A stretch of 64,000 nt of DNA from Cohnella baijiui (GTDB taxonomy: Bacteria > Bacillota > Bacilli > Paenibacillales > Paenibacillaceae). The notes under the pieces are model-generated. The model did no database searches and had not been told where the DNA came from. It saw only the letters and a list, made by a program, of their open reading frames with translations. Positions 34,534 to 45,182 of the stretch are shown here, piece after piece. The DNA is taken from positions 24,235-88,234 of the forward strand of contig NZ_JAJFOW010000028.1 in the NCBI RefSeq assembly GCF_020731285.1. Direction: 5' to 3'. Each line of letters begins with the position of its first letter. The stretch's first letter is position 1. The position numbers and the translations under genes were made by a program.

Positions 34534-34565
34534 AAGGCACGTGTCCACCGCGTGCCTTCTTTTTA
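34534..34565 (+). terminator. Terminator after tig
   Basis: AAGGCACG paired with CGTGCCTT followed by CTTTTTA. Confidence 0.8.
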
Positions 34566-34605
34566 CCCCTACATATCCGCACTGGCAGACCGCAGGCCCG
34601 TCAAC

Positions 34606-34634
34606 ATGACATTCGTAAGGCAACGTGTTAGAAT
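34606..34634 (+). promoter_or_regulatory. clpP promoter
   Basis: ATGACA (34606-34611), a 17-bp spacer and TAGAAT (34629-34634). No clear CtsR heptad repeat was found near it. Confidence 0.5.
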
Positions 34635-34676
34635 ATTACCGATATCGAGTCCACTTTAGAAAAGAGGTTGGCACAA

Positions 34677-35267
34677 ATGAACTTAGTTCCTATCGTCGTT
34701 GAACAGACGAACCGCGGAGAACGTTCTTACGACATCTACTCCAGGCTGCTCAAAGACCGAATCATTTTTTTAGGCAGCGCGATTGACGACGATGTCGCCA
34801 ATCTCATCATGGCTCAATTGCTTTTCCTGGCGGCGGAAGACCCCGAGAAGGATATCCACCTCTACATCAACTCCCCAGGCGGTTCGGTCACGGCCGGCAT
34901 GGGTATTTACGATACGATGCAGTTCATCAAGCCTGACGTGAGCACGATCTGCGTAGGCATGGCTGCCAGCATGGGCTCGCTCCTGCTGACGGCCGGCGCT
35001 CCTGGCAAGCGGTTCGCCCTGCCGAACAGCGAGATCATGATTCACCAACCGCTTGGCGGCGTGAGAGGGCAGGCATCGGACATCAAGATCCATGCGGACT
35101 GGATTCTCAAAACGAAAGAGAAACTGAACCGTATCTATGTGGAGCGCACCGGGCAACCTTACGAGAAGATCGAACGCGACACCGACCGCGACAACTTCAT
35201 GAGCGCGGACGAAGCGCAGGCGTACGGACTGATCGATAAGGTGATCACCTCGCCGACCAATGTTTAA
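34677..35267 (+). CDS. clpP: ATP-dependent Clp protease proteolytic subunit
   Basis: A 196-aa serine protease forming the tetradecameric barrel that degrades proteins fed by ClpX or other Clp ATPases. Catalytic triad S98 (GMAASMGS), H123 (EIMIHQPLGG) and D172. The start MNLVPIVVEQ at 34677, behind AAGAGGTT, is preferred over an in-frame TTG nine bases earlier. clpX follows after 11 bp, so the pair is likely co-transcribed. Confidence 0.97.
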   Translation: MNLVPIVVEQTNRGERSYDIYSRLLKDRIIFLGSAIDDDVANLIMAQLLFLAAEDPEKDIHLYINSPGGSVTAGMGIYDTMQFIKPDVSTICVGMAASMGSLLLTAGAPGKRFALPNSEIMIHQPLGGVRGQASDIKIHADWILKTKEKLNRIYVERTGQPYEKIERDTDRDNFMSADEAQAYGLIDKVITSPTNV

Positions 35268-35278
35268 GGAGGGTTTCC

Positions 35279-36535
<1,257 letters not shown>

Positions 36536-36703
36536 GCGCGCGGCTTTTGTGCCGGCGGAGGCGAAACACGATGCCACCGCCGGCGGCATCCGGCAGCCGC
36601 GACTTCACCGCTTTCGAAGTCTGCCGGGTTCCACCCCTAGCCGCGGTTTCTTGAACCGTGCCTGCGGGGTGGACTTTGGCGTATACGGGGAGAATGGGGA
36701 ACT

Positions 36704-37801
36704 ATGTATTTACGAACCGACACCGTACCGGTCAAGGTAGGCAATCTAACCATCGGCGGCAACAATCAGGTCATTCTGCAGAGCATGTGCACGACGAAGA
36801 CGGCCGACGTCGAAGCGACCGTCGCCGAGATCAAGCGCCTCGAAGAGGCGGGCTGTCAGCTCGTACGCGTTACGGTTAACAACAAGGAAGCGGCTGACGC
36901 GATCAAGGAGATCAAGAAGCAAATCACCATCCCCCTGGTTGCCGACATCCACTTCGACTACCGTCTCGCCCTGCTCGCCATCGAGAACGGCATCGACAAG
37001 GTCCGCATCAATCCGGGCAACATCGGCCGCCGCGAGAAGGTCGAAGCGGTCGTCAAAGCGTGCAAGGAAAAGGGCATCCCGATCCGGATCGGCGTGAACG
37101 CAGGCTCGCTTGAGAATCACTTGCTCGAAAAATACGGCTATCCGACGCCCGAAGCGATGGTGGAAAGCGCGTTGTTCCATATCGGCATTTTGGAGGAGCT
37201 CGATTTTCACGACATTATCGTCTCTCTTAAAGCTTCCGACGTGCCGATGGCCATCGCCGCCTACACCAAAGCAGCAGAAGTCATCAAATACCCGCTCCAT
37301 CTGGGCATCACCGAGGCTGGCACGCTTTTCTCCGGCACGGTCAAGAGCGCCGCGGGCCTCGGCGTCCTTCTAAACGCCGGCATCGGCAACACGATGCGCA
37401 TCTCCCTCAGCGCCGACCCGGTCGAGGAGATCAAGGTGGCGCGCGAGCTGCTCAAGACGTTCGGCCTCATCACCGACGCGCCGACGCTTGTGTCCTGCCC
37501 GACCTGCGGCCGTCTGGACATCGACCTGTTCGCCGTGGCGAACGAGGTGGAGGAATACTTGTCGAAGCTCAAGGTGCCGATCAAGGTGTCGGTGCTGGGC
37601 TGCGCCGTCAACGGACCCGGCGAAGCCCGCGAAGCGGACATCGGTATTGCCGGGGCGCGCGGCGAAGGCATGCTGTTCCGCTACGGCGAAATGATTCGCA
37701 AAGTGCCGGAAGCGGATCTGGTGAACGAGCTCAAGCGCGAGATCGACAACATCGTTTCCGTCTACAACGAAACGGGGGTCATCCCCGGACGCAAGCACTA
37801 G
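36704..37801 (+). CDS. ispG: 4-hydroxy-3-methylbut-2-enyl diphosphate synthase (flavodoxin)
   Basis: A 365-aa [4Fe-4S] enzyme of the MEP isoprenoid pathway, converting MEcPP to HMBPP. A TIM-barrel domain at 1-255 is followed by the iron-sulfur domain with C265, C268 (SCPTCGR) and C300 (LGCAVNGPGEA). Length is the short form typical of Bacteria without the insert domain. Ribosome binding site GGGGAGAATGGGGAACT is present. The next gene starts 10 bp after. Confidence 0.95.
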   Translation: MYLRTDTVPVKVGNLTIGGNNQVILQSMCTTKTADVEATVAEIKRLEEAGCQLVRVTVNNKEAADAIKEIKKQITIPLVADIHFDYRLALLAIENGIDKVRINPGNIGRREKVEAVVKACKEKGIPIRIGVNAGSLENHLLEKYGYPTPEAMVESALFHIGILEELDFHDIIVSLKASDVPMAIAAYTKAAEVIKYPLHLGITEAGTLFSGTVKSAAGLGVLLNAGIGNTMRISLSADPVEEIKVARELLKTFGLITDAPTLVSCPTCGRLDIDLFAVANEVEEYLSKLKVPIKVSVLGCAVNGPGEAREADIGIAGARGEGMLFRYGEMIRKVPEADLVNELKREIDNIVSVYNETGVIPGRKH

Positions 37802-37811
37802 GAGGCGGACG

Positions 37812-38384
37812 ATGACACACACGCGCAACGACGGCGGCCCGAGCCGCCGATTCCGGCTGCGAACGACGGTATTCTGGGCGCTGGCGGCATGTGCGCTGCT
37901 GTTCGCCCTCGCCGCCTGCGGCAAGCAGAACGGAAACGAAGGCCAAGCTTCCTCGCCTCCGGCTTCTGCCTCCGAGGAAGGCGGCCGCCATCATACGACG
38001 CCGAACGGCGATCTCCAAGTGGAGACGGCTTCGCTCGATGTCATGCCGGACTTTCTGGATGGCACGGCCGAACAGGTCAAGCTGGCCTACGCCGCCGCCG
38101 CCAAGATCCGCGACACGCTGCAGTACATTCCGTGCTATTGCGGCTGCGGCGAGATCGCCGGACACAAGGACAACCTTGACTGCTTCATCGCGGCCGTCCG
38201 CGAGGACGGCACGGTCGTCTGGGACGATCACGGCACCGGCTGCGGCGTGTGCCAGCTGATCGCGCTGCAATCGGCCCAGATGAAGGCGCAGGGACGCTCC
38301 GACATGGAAATCCGGAAGTATATCGACGCGACGTACGCCGAAGGGTACGCGAATCCGACGGATACGCCGCTGCCGCAAGCGTAA
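37812..38384 (+). CDS. PCYCGC-motif lipoprotein
   Basis: A 190-aa exported lipoprotein: lipobox ALAAC near residue 36, a Ser/Pro-rich linker, then the family motif IPCYCGCGEIAGH with extra cysteines (NLDCF, GTGCGVC). Proteins with this motif are found in Bacilli and may bind a metal or haem-like ligand; the function is unknown. Ribosome binding site CTAGGAGGCGGACG. It follows ispG closely and is ended by a terminator, so it could be co-transcribed with ispG. Confidence 0.8.
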   Translation: MTHTRNDGGPSRRFRLRTTVFWALAACALLFALAACGKQNGNEGQASSPPASASEEGGRHHTTPNGDLQVETASLDVMPDFLDGTAEQVKLAYAAAAKIRDTLQYIPCYCGCGEIAGHKDNLDCFIAAVREDGTVVWDDHGTGCGVCQLIALQSAQMKAQGRSDMEIRKYIDATYAEGYANPTDTPLPQA

Positions 38385-38403
38385 TAACGGCATTCCCGCT
38401 TAG

Positions 38404-38443
38404 AAAGAGTCAGGCAGACGATAGCGCTGCTTGGCTCTCTTTT
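38404..38443 (+). terminator. Terminator
   Basis: An 11-bp stem GAGTCAGGCAG / CTGCTTGGCTC with two G-U pairs and a TCTTTTG tail, directly after the PCYCGC gene. Confidence 0.7.
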
Positions 38444-38567
38444 GTTTCCGCGAACCTTGTGCGCCGAACACGGGTGTCTCAGAGCATGCTCGTCCGGGTA
38501 AAAGGGAAGACAGCTTGTGACGCGGACGCCGTGCGCCATGGGCTGCCCAACCAGGAGGTGCTGACAC

Positions 38568-38930
38568 ATGACGGGAAGCGAAATGCAAATCTGCATCGAC
38601 GAATGCATCCGCTGCATGCAGGCTTGCAACGCCTGCTACGAGGCGTGTCTCCGAGAAGAAGACTTGGCGATGATGAGAGATTGCATCCGGCTGGACCGGG
38701 AGTGCGCCGACATCTGCGGCTTCACGGCTCAGGCAATCGCGCAGGGGAGCGCCTACTATGCCGAGCTGTGCCTGATCTGCGCCGAAGCGTGCGAGTCTTG
38801 CGGCGCAGCCTGCGCCGCTCACAAGATGGATCACTGCCGGCGCTGTGCGGAGGCTTGCTTCGCCTGTGCGCGGACATGCATGGCGCTCGTGGAGAGCGTC
38901 TCCGAAGAGGCGAACGCGCCTTCGGTCTGA
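38568..38930 (+). CDS. Four-helix-bundle copper-binding protein (YhjQ/DUF326 type)
   Basis: A 120-aa Cys-rich protein of the four-helix bundle copper-storage family (PF03860, similar to Csp and YhjQ). Cysteines recur every 3-4 residues along helices: IDECIRCMQACNACYEAC, LICAEACESCGAACAAH, HCRRCAEACFACARTC. These bundles load several Cu(I) ions inside the cell. No signal peptide, so cytosolic. GGAGGTGCTGACAC precedes the ATG. No nearby copper-sensor gene is visible. Confidence 0.88.
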   Translation: MTGSEMQICIDECIRCMQACNACYEACLREEDLAMMRDCIRLDRECADICGFTAQAIAQGSAYYAELCLICAEACESCGAACAAHKMDHCRRCAEACFACARTCMALVESVSEEANAPSV

Positions 38931-38959
38931 AGAGAACTTCGCCGGCCGCCAGCCGGTCA

Positions 38960-38991
38960 TGACTATATCCCCCCGCATTCGGGCAATACTA
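38960..38991 (+). promoter_or_regulatory. Possible forespore (sigma-F/G-like) promoter of lonB
   Basis: TGACTA (38960-38965) and CAATACTA (38984-38991), close to TGAATA / CATACTA of sigma-G, with one extra A in the -10. B. subtilis lonB is forespore-specific, which fits. The match is imperfect. Confidence 0.3.
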
Positions 38992-39062
38992 CCAAGTATG
39001 AGCCCGGTTACCGGATATTTGGCGCGCCTGCGCGCGTCCAAGGCAGGGGGAGGATGAAAACA

Positions 39063-40847
39063 ATGACCTTGAGCACAATCCTGATGCTCGTTCAAGTGTT
39101 TTTCGCCGTCGTGATCGGCGTCTATTTCTGGAATTTGCTCCGCAATCAAAAATCGAATCGGACGGCTGTCGACCGCGAATCGCGCAAGGAGATGGACAAG
39201 CTGCGCAAGCTTCGCTCCATCTCGCTGACCAAGCCGTTGTCGGAGAAAACCCGTCCCGCCAGCATGACCGACATCGTTGGCCAGAAGGAAGGGCTGCGGG
39301 CGCTGAAGGCGGCGCTGTGCAGCAGCAATCCGCAGCACGTCATCGTCTACGGCCCGCCGGGCGTCGGCAAGACGGCAGCCGCTCGCGTCGTGCTGGAGGA
39401 GGCGAAGAAAAATCCGGTGTCCCCGTTCCGCCTGGAAGCGAAGTTCACCGAGATCGACGCTACGACGGCGCGGTTCGACGAGCGGGGCATCGCGGACCCG
39501 CTGATCGGCTCTGTGCACGATCCGATCTACCAAGGGGCGGGCGCCATGGGCGTGGCCGGCATCCCGCAGCCCAAGCCGGGCGCGGTAACGAAGGCGCACG
39601 GCGGCATTCTGTTCATCGACGAAATCGGCGAGCTGCATCCGATCCAGATGAACAAGCTGCTGAAGGTGCTCGAAGACCGCAAGGTGTATCTCGAGAGCGC
39701 CTACTACCATGCGGAAGACCCGAACATCCCGCTGTATATTCACGATATTTTCCAGAACGGGCTGCCCGCGGACTTCCGCCTCGTCGGCGCGACGACGCGT
39801 TCGCCGAACGAGCTCCCGCCCGCGCTGCGCAGCCGGTGCATGGAGATCTATTTCCGCCCGCTGCTGCCCGACGAGATCGGCCGGATCGCGGAGAACGCGA
39901 TCGCCAAGATCGGCTTCCCGCCGCAGCCGGAGGCGGTCGAAGTCGTCAAGCATTACGCCACGAACGGCCGCGAAGCGGTTAACGTCATCCAGCTGGCGGC
40001 GGGGCTCGCCCTGTCCGAGAACCGGGACCGCCTCAGCGCATCCGATATCGAATGGGTCGTCAACAGCAGCCAGCTGCCGCCCCGTCCGGACCGCAAGGTG
40101 CCGGCGGAACCGCAGGTCGGCTTCGTCAACGGGCTGGCCGTGTTCGGCCCGAGCATGGGGGCGCTTCTCGAGATCGAGGTGACGGCGACGCCCGTTCAGC
40201 CGGGCAAAGGCGTGTACACGATCACCGGCGTCGTGGAGGAAGAGGAGATCGGGGGCGGCCAGCGCACCCTGCGCCGCAAGAGCATGGCGAAGGGATCGGT
40301 CGAGAACGTCCTCACCGTTCTGCGCCGCTGCGGTCTCCATCCCGAGAACTTCGACCTGCACATCAACTTCCCGGGCGGCACGCCGGTCGACGGCCCGTCC
40401 GCGGGCATCGCAATGGCGGTCGCGATCGCCTCGGCGATGCGCAACGAGCCGGTCGACAACAAGCTGGCCATGACCGGCGAAGTGAGCATCCACGGCCGCG
40501 TGAAGCCTGTGGGAGGCGTCATTGCGAAGGTGGAGGCCGCGTTCCAGTCTGGCGCGGAGCAGGTGCTCATCCCGAAAGAAAACTGGCAGGCGATCTTCGA
40601 AGGGCTCGAAGGGGTGAAGGTCATTCCGGTCGAAACGATGGCCGACGTTTTCCTGCACGTCTTCGGCGAATCGACGCTGACCGTTCCGGCGGACGTGGAG
40701 ACGGCCGATCGTCCGATCCCGGCGGAATCGTACGCCGCAGCCCCGTCGGTATCGATCCTGCACGCGGGATCGACCGACGCCGCCCGCTCCCCGCGCCGCG
40801 GGGAAGGGCATTCGCAGCCCGGCCCAAGCGCGCTGGGCGAAGCTTGA
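39063..40847 (+). CDS. lonB: ATP-dependent protease LonB
   Basis: A 594-aa membrane-anchored Lon-like protease expressed in the forespore in Bacillus. A transmembrane helix at 1-25 (STILMLVQVFFAVVIGVYFW), the AAA domain with Walker A YGPPGVGKTA and Walker B GGILFIDEIGE, and a Lon protease domain with catalytic S446 (VDGPSAGIAM) and the downstream Lys. A start at 39054 is directly adjacent to the ribosome binding site; the ATG at 39063, nine bases away, gives the usual LonB N-terminus. The C-terminal 60 residues are an Ala/Pro-rich tail beyond the family norm. Confidence 0.93.
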   Translation: MTLSTILMLVQVFFAVVIGVYFWNLLRNQKSNRTAVDRESRKEMDKLRKLRSISLTKPLSEKTRPASMTDIVGQKEGLRALKAALCSSNPQHVIVYGPPGVGKTAAARVVLEEAKKNPVSPFRLEAKFTEIDATTARFDERGIADPLIGSVHDPIYQGAGAMGVAGIPQPKPGAVTKAHGGILFIDEIGELHPIQMNKLLKVLEDRKVYLESAYYHAEDPNIPLYIHDIFQNGLPADFRLVGATTRSPNELPPALRSRCMEIYFRPLLPDEIGRIAENAIAKIGFPPQPEAVEVVKHYATNGREAVNVIQLAAGLALSENRDRLSASDIEWVVNSSQLPPRPDRKVPAEPQVGFVNGLAVFGPSMGALLEIEVTATPVQPGKGVYTITGVVEEEEIGGGQRTLRRKSMAKGSVENVLTVLRRCGLHPENFDLHINFPGGTPVDGPSAGIAMAVAIASAMRNEPVDNKLAMTGEVSIHGRVKPVGGVIAKVEAAFQSGAEQVLIPKENWQAIFEGLEGVKVIPVETMADVFLHVFGESTLTVPADVETADRPIPAESYAAAPSVSILHAGSTDAARSPRRGEGHSQPGPSALGEA

Positions 40848-40862
40848 AGCCCGGCACGATCC

Positions 40863-40889
40863 GACGCCGTCCTTCGGGGCGGCGTTTGT
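40863..40889 (+). terminator. Weak terminator between lonB and lonA
   Basis: ACGCCGTCC-TTCG-GGGCGGCGT hairpin followed by a short T-run. Confidence 0.55.
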
Positions 40890-40929
40890 CATGTCCGGCG
40901 CCGCCGGCGGGGGGATCATGAGCGTATTT

Positions 40930-40958
40930 TTGCGACGGGCTTGAAGTTTTGATACAAT
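40930..40958 (+). promoter_or_regulatory. lonA promoter
   Basis: TTGCGA (40930-40935), a 17-bp spacer and TACAAT (40953-40958), 90 bases upstream of lonA. Confidence 0.6.
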
Positions 40959-41048
40959 GACGGAAGTATTCGGAATACAATAGGGAATCCCAACCATTCC
41001 GAGTAAGACCTACAAATTCTCGTTCGCGCTTGAGGAGGTGCCGTCCAT

Positions 41049-43481
41049 ATGGGTTCGAGCAAGACGAAAAGTCGTTCTCTGCCTCTCTTGCCCCTGCGAG
41101 GGCTGCTCGTCTACCCCAGCATGGTTCTACATCTGGACGTAGGCCGGGAGAAATCGATCAAAGCGCTTGAACAGTGCATGATTGACGATCATATGATCCT
41201 GCTCTGCTCCCAATCCGAGATCAACATCGAAGAGCCGACGCAGGACGACATTTATCGCGTAGGGACGATCGCCAAGGTCCGGCAGATGCTGAAGCTGCCG
41301 AACGGCACGATCCGGGTGCTGGTCGAAGGCGTTACCCGCGCGGAGATCGAACAATATTTGCCGAACGAAGGCTTCTACGAGGTCGTCGCCCGTGAGCTCC
41401 CGGAGGAGCTGGACGGAGACTCGGAGACGGGAGCGCTCATGCGCGCCGTGCTGAGCCAGTTCGAACATTATATCAACCTGTCCAAAAAGGTGACCCCGGA
41501 GACGCTCGCCGCCGTGTCCGACATCGATGAGCCCGGGCGCCTGGCGGACGTCATCACGAGCCATCTGTCGCTCAAGATCAAGGACAAACAGGAGATTCTC
41601 GAGACCGTGGACGTGCGCGCCCGCCTCGAGAAGCTGCTCGACTTTCTGAACAACGAGCGCGAAGTGCTGGAGCTCGAGCGCAAGATCAGCCAGCGCGTCA
41701 AAAAACAGATGGAGAAGACGCAAAAGGAATACTACCTGCGCGAGCAGATGAAGGCGATCCAGAAGGAACTCGGCGAGAAGGAAGGCCGCGCCGGCGAGGT
41801 CGAGGAGCTGCGCAACCAGCTTGAGGAGGCCAAGCTCCCGGAGAAGATCGCCGCCAAGGTGGAAAAGGAGATCGACCGACTGGAGAAGATGCCGGCTTCG
41901 TCCGCGGAGGGCGCGGTTATCCGCACCTACGTCGAGTGGCTGCTGGCGCTGCCATGGACCAAGGTCACCGAAGATCATCTCGACCTGGCGAAGGCGGAGC
42001 ACATTCTCGAGGAGGAGCATTTCGGCCTCGACAAGCCGAAGGAGCGCGTGCTTGAGTATCTCGCCGTTCAACAGCTGGTCAAGAAGCTGAAAGGCCCGAT
42101 CCTCTGTCTCGTCGGCCCTCCTGGCGTCGGCAAGACGTCGCTCGGCCGTTCGATCGCGACGTCGCTCGGCCGCGAGTTCGTGCGCATCTCGCTCGGCGGG
42201 GTGCGGGACGAAGCGGAAATCCGGGGACACCGCCGCACGTACGTCGGCGCGATGCCGGGCCGGATCATCCAGGGCATGCGGACCGCGGGCACGCAGAATC
42301 CCGTCTTCCTGCTTGACGAGATCGACAAGATGGCGAGCGACTTCCGCGGCGACCCGTCGTCGGCGATGCTCGAGGTGCTCGACCCCGAGCAGAACGGCAC
42401 GTTCAGCGATCACTACATCGAGATGCCGTTCGACTTGTCCAACGTCATGTTCATCACGACGGCGAACGTCGTGCACCAAATTCCGCGCCCGCTGCTGGAC
42501 CGGATGGAAGTACTCCAGATTCCCGGCTATACGGAGCTGGAAAAGCAGCAAATCGCCCTGCGCCACCTGCTGCCGAAGCAGAAACGCGATCACGGGCTGA
42601 CCGACGACCAGCTCGAAATCGAGCCGGACGTGATGCTGCAGCTCATCCGCGGCTATACGCGCGAGTCGGGCGTCCGCAAACTGGAGCAGCAAGTCGCGGC
42701 GATCAGCCGCAAGACGGCGAAGCTGATCGTGGCCGATCCGTCCGCCGCGCCGGTGAAGGTGGATGCCGCTCGGCTGAAGGAATTCCTCGGCCCGGCCAAG
42801 TTCCGCTACGGCATGGCGGAGCAGGAAGACCAGGTCGGCACAGTCACCGGACTCGCCTGGACCGAGGTCGGCGGCGAAACGCTCGTCATCGAGGTGACGA
42901 TCATGCCGGGCACGGGCAAGCTTACGCTAACCGGCCAACTGGGCGACGTCATGAAGGAGTCCGCCCAGGCCGCCTTCAGCTATACGCGCAGCCGGTCCAA
43001 GGCGCTTGGCATCGATCCGCAGTTCCATGAGAAGAACGATATCCACATCCACATCCCTGAGGGCGCCATTCCGAAGGACGGACCGTCGGCCGGCATCACG
43101 ATCGCCACGGCGCTCGTCTCCGCCCTGACGGGCAGCCGCGTGAACCGCGAGGTTGCGATGACCGGGGAGATCACGCTCCGCGGACGCGTCCTGCCGATCG
43201 GGGGGCTGAAGGAAAAATCGCTCGCCGCTCTCCGCGCAGGCATCAAAAAGGTGCTCCTGCCGAAGGACAACGAGCGCGACCTGCGGGACATTCCCGACAG
43301 CGTCCTCAAGGAGTTGACGTTCGTCCCCGTCGCGCATATGGACGAAGTGCTGGAGCACGCCCTGTCCGATCCGCTGCCGTCGGTGCCGGACGAGGAAGGC
43401 CCGATCGTGGCCGGTTCGGCCGCCATCGCCACCCCGGGGGAGGGCGAGGCCGAGGATACCCCGCCGCTCGGCACGCACTAA
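41049..43481 (+). CDS. lonA: ATP-dependent protease La (LonA)
   Basis: An 810-aa cytosolic Lon protease: N-terminal substrate domain at 1-200, coiled helical region, AAA+ domain with Walker A GPPGVGKTS and Walker B FLLDEIDK, then the protease domain with the Ser-Lys dyad S680 (DGPSAGIT) and K723. Length matches the family. TGAGGAGGTGCC lies before the ATG. lonB-lonA-ysxC is the standard Bacillus order. Confidence 0.96.
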   Translation: MGSSKTKSRSLPLLPLRGLLVYPSMVLHLDVGREKSIKALEQCMIDDHMILLCSQSEINIEEPTQDDIYRVGTIAKVRQMLKLPNGTIRVLVEGVTRAEIEQYLPNEGFYEVVARELPEELDGDSETGALMRAVLSQFEHYINLSKKVTPETLAAVSDIDEPGRLADVITSHLSLKIKDKQEILETVDVRARLEKLLDFLNNEREVLELERKISQRVKKQMEKTQKEYYLREQMKAIQKELGEKEGRAGEVEELRNQLEEAKLPEKIAAKVEKEIDRLEKMPASSAEGAVIRTYVEWLLALPWTKVTEDHLDLAKAEHILEEEHFGLDKPKERVLEYLAVQQLVKKLKGPILCLVGPPGVGKTSLGRSIATSLGREFVRISLGGVRDEAEIRGHRRTYVGAMPGRIIQGMRTAGTQNPVFLLDEIDKMASDFRGDPSSAMLEVLDPEQNGTFSDHYIEMPFDLSNVMFITTANVVHQIPRPLLDRMEVLQIPGYTELEKQQIALRHLLPKQKRDHGLTDDQLEIEPDVMLQLIRGYTRESGVRKLEQQVAAISRKTAKLIVADPSAAPVKVDAARLKEFLGPAKFRYGMAEQEDQVGTVTGLAWTEVGGETLVIEVTIMPGTGKLTLTGQLGDVMKESAQAAFSYTRSRSKALGIDPQFHEKNDIHIHIPEGAIPKDGPSAGITIATALVSALTGSRVNREVAMTGEITLRGRVLPIGGLKEKSLAALRAGIKKVLLPKDNERDLRDIPDSVLKELTFVPVAHMDEVLEHALSDPLPSVPDEEGPIVAGSAAIATPGEGEAEDTPPLGTH

Positions 43482-43518
43482 GCGACCGGATCGCAACGAC
43501 AGGAGAATAGGTGCTTTC

Positions 43519-44163
43519 ATGAAAATCAAGTCCAGCGAATTCATCATCAGCGCCGTAGGACCCAAACAGTACCCCGTGGACGGCTTGCCGGAGATCGCTC
43601 TGGCAGGCCGTTCGAACGTGGGCAAGTCCTCGCTGATCAACCGCATGCTGCTGCGCCGCAACTTGGCCCGGACGAGCTCCCAACCCGGCAAGACGCAGCA
43701 GTTGAACTACTATAAAATCAACGAAGCGCTCTACTTCGTGGACGTGCCCGGGTACGGCTACGCCAAGGTGTCCAAGACCGAGCGCGAAGCCTGGGGCCGC
43801 ATGATCGAGCAGTATTTGCGCGATCGGGAGCCCCTGCGCCTCGTCATCCTGCTCGTCGATCTCCGCCATCCGCCTACGGCGCTGGACGTCTCCATGTACG
43901 AATGGCTCTCCCATTACGAAATTCCGCTGTGCGTCGTCGGGACGAAGGCCGACAAGCTCTCGCGCAGCCAGTGGCCGAAGCACGGCAAAATCGCACGCGA
44001 AACGCTCGGCATGCCGAAGGGGCAGCCGCTCGTCCTGTTTTCATCCGAGACCGGAATGGGTAGAGATGAATTGTGGAGCATCATCGCGCAAACGGCAGAT
44101 ATTCCGCATGACTCCCCCTCGGAGCCGCAGAATGACCTGCGGGAAAGCGAGGATAACGGGTGA
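43519..44163 (+). CDS. ysxC: Ribosome biogenesis GTPase YsxC/EngB
   Basis: A 214-aa GTPase needed for assembly of the 50S subunit. G1 is GRSNVGKSS, G3 DVPGYG, G4 GTKADKL and a G5-like SSETG. Length and start (MKIKSSEFIISAVGPKQYP) match the family. It lies 37 bp after lonA, likely co-transcribed. A short hairpin (CGATTTTT / AAAAATCG) follows at about 44190-44217. Confidence 0.95.
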   Translation: MKIKSSEFIISAVGPKQYPVDGLPEIALAGRSNVGKSSLINRMLLRRNLARTSSQPGKTQQLNYYKINEALYFVDVPGYGYAKVSKTEREAWGRMIEQYLRDREPLRLVILLVDLRHPPTALDVSMYEWLSHYEIPLCVVGTKADKLSRSQWPKHGKIARETLGMPKGQPLVLFSSETGMGRDELWSIIAQTADIPHDSPSEPQNDLRESEDNG

Positions 44164-44255
44164 TTTTCTGGGCGAATCCCGGGAGGAATCGATTTTTAAG
44201 CATTTTTCCTGAAAAATCGGGTTTCGGCCGGGAGGAAACGGATTCGGAATTATCG

Positions 44256-44261
44256 TATAAT
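44256..44261 (+). promoter_or_regulatory. -10 element upstream of the conserved gene at 44318
   Basis: A perfect TATAAT; no good -35 at 16-18 bp. Probably the promoter of the gene at 44318. Confidence 0.4.
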
Positions 44262-44317
44262 TAAGGTGAAGCAAGAAGTACTCACCTTTCGCAACAAAAT
44301 GGAATTGAGGAGATTTT

Positions 44318-44908
44318 ATGGCTCAACGGGTAGCCACGGAGTATGTGAACGCCAGTCTGACATTGACGGAAACCGAAATGCCGATCTTGTTCTCCATTTG
44401 CGAGACGCAGCAGCTTCGCCAGCAAGTATTCGTGCTGGACAACGGCAATCATGAGGTAGTCCTAGAAGACGACGTCGGCGGAGAGACGATCCGCCTAACC
44501 TTTGAGCGCTTTCGCGGCCGTTATGTATGCGCCTTGTCCTGCACGGTCGTTCAGCAGAAGCTGACCGACACGCTCCGCAAGCTGGTGGCCTCCTTCAAGG
44601 GGGACGCCGTCGTCAATCGGATTTATCCCGGCTTTACGATGGTTTATCACTATTTGCGCGGCAAGGTCGTCCGCATCGTCGAAATCAAAGGCGAGCACAT
44701 CCGTACCGTCTTCGAGCACAAGGACGCGATCGGTCTCATGGAGACCCGCTTCAGGCTCTGCTCGGTCGAAGAGGAGATCGCCAACGTCAAGCAGGCCGTC
44801 AACGAACTGCTCGACCAGCGCAACGCCCAGAGCGACGCGGCGCGGATCGCGGAGATCGACGAACGCCTTGAGCATCACAGCCGTTTGTTATTCGCTCTCG
44901 AAGCCTAA
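44318..44908 (+). CDS. Conserved Paenibacillaceae-type protein of unknown function
   Basis: A 196-aa soluble protein: an N-terminal beta-rich part (LFSICETQQLRQQVFVLDNG, VVLEDDVGGETIRLTFERF), a middle segment KGDAVVNRIYPGFTMVYHY, and a C-terminal helical, possibly coiled-coil tail rich in Glu and Gln. Homologs in Paenibacillus are sometimes labelled as a peptide-synthetase module, which nothing in the sequence supports. TTGAGGAGATTTT precedes the ATG. Monocistronic, with a strong terminator. Confidence 0.75.
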   Translation: MAQRVATEYVNASLTLTETEMPILFSICETQQLRQQVFVLDNGNHEVVLEDDVGGETIRLTFERFRGRYVCALSCTVVQQKLTDTLRKLVASFKGDAVVNRIYPGFTMVYHYLRGKVVRIVEIKGEHIRTVFEHKDAIGLMETRFRLCSVEEEIANVKQAVNELLDQRNAQSDAARIAEIDERLEHHSRLLFALEA

Positions 44909-44922
44909 ATCTCATACGCGCG

Positions 44923-44958
44923 AAGCCTGCCGGGACACCCCCGGCAGGCTTTTTTTTT
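44923..44958 (+). terminator. Strong terminator
   Basis: AGCCTGCCGGG-ACACC-CCCGGCAGGCT followed by eight T residues. Confidence 0.92.
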
Positions 44959-44959
44959 G

Positions 44960-45057
44960 TCATGCAGAATGTATAGTTTTACCCCTATCCATCCCTGTAT
45001 GACCTCCGATAAAAACGTCTCGCCCTCTTCTGAGGACGGCGAAGCCGTTATTACTTG
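44960..45057 (+). promoter_or_regulatory. Conserved leader element, copy B
   Basis: Nearly the same as 17471-17568: TCATGCAGAATGTA, GTTTTACCCCTATCCAT, the identical CTGTATGACCTCCGATAAAA block, GACGGCGAAGCCGTT and TTACTTG. Copy B is one base shorter in the first part. It also follows a terminator T-tract and precedes an ABC-transporter gene. See copy A for internal dyads. Confidence 0.6.
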
Positions 45058-45182
45058 CTTATCAATCTTATCATTCTCTTATGTTTTCCTAAAATATGGA
45101 TAAAAGGCATTTACGGGTCCGGGACGACCTCTTATATTGGGATCAGATGGAAAGGCGTTCAATTCTGATCGGGGGTATCCAA

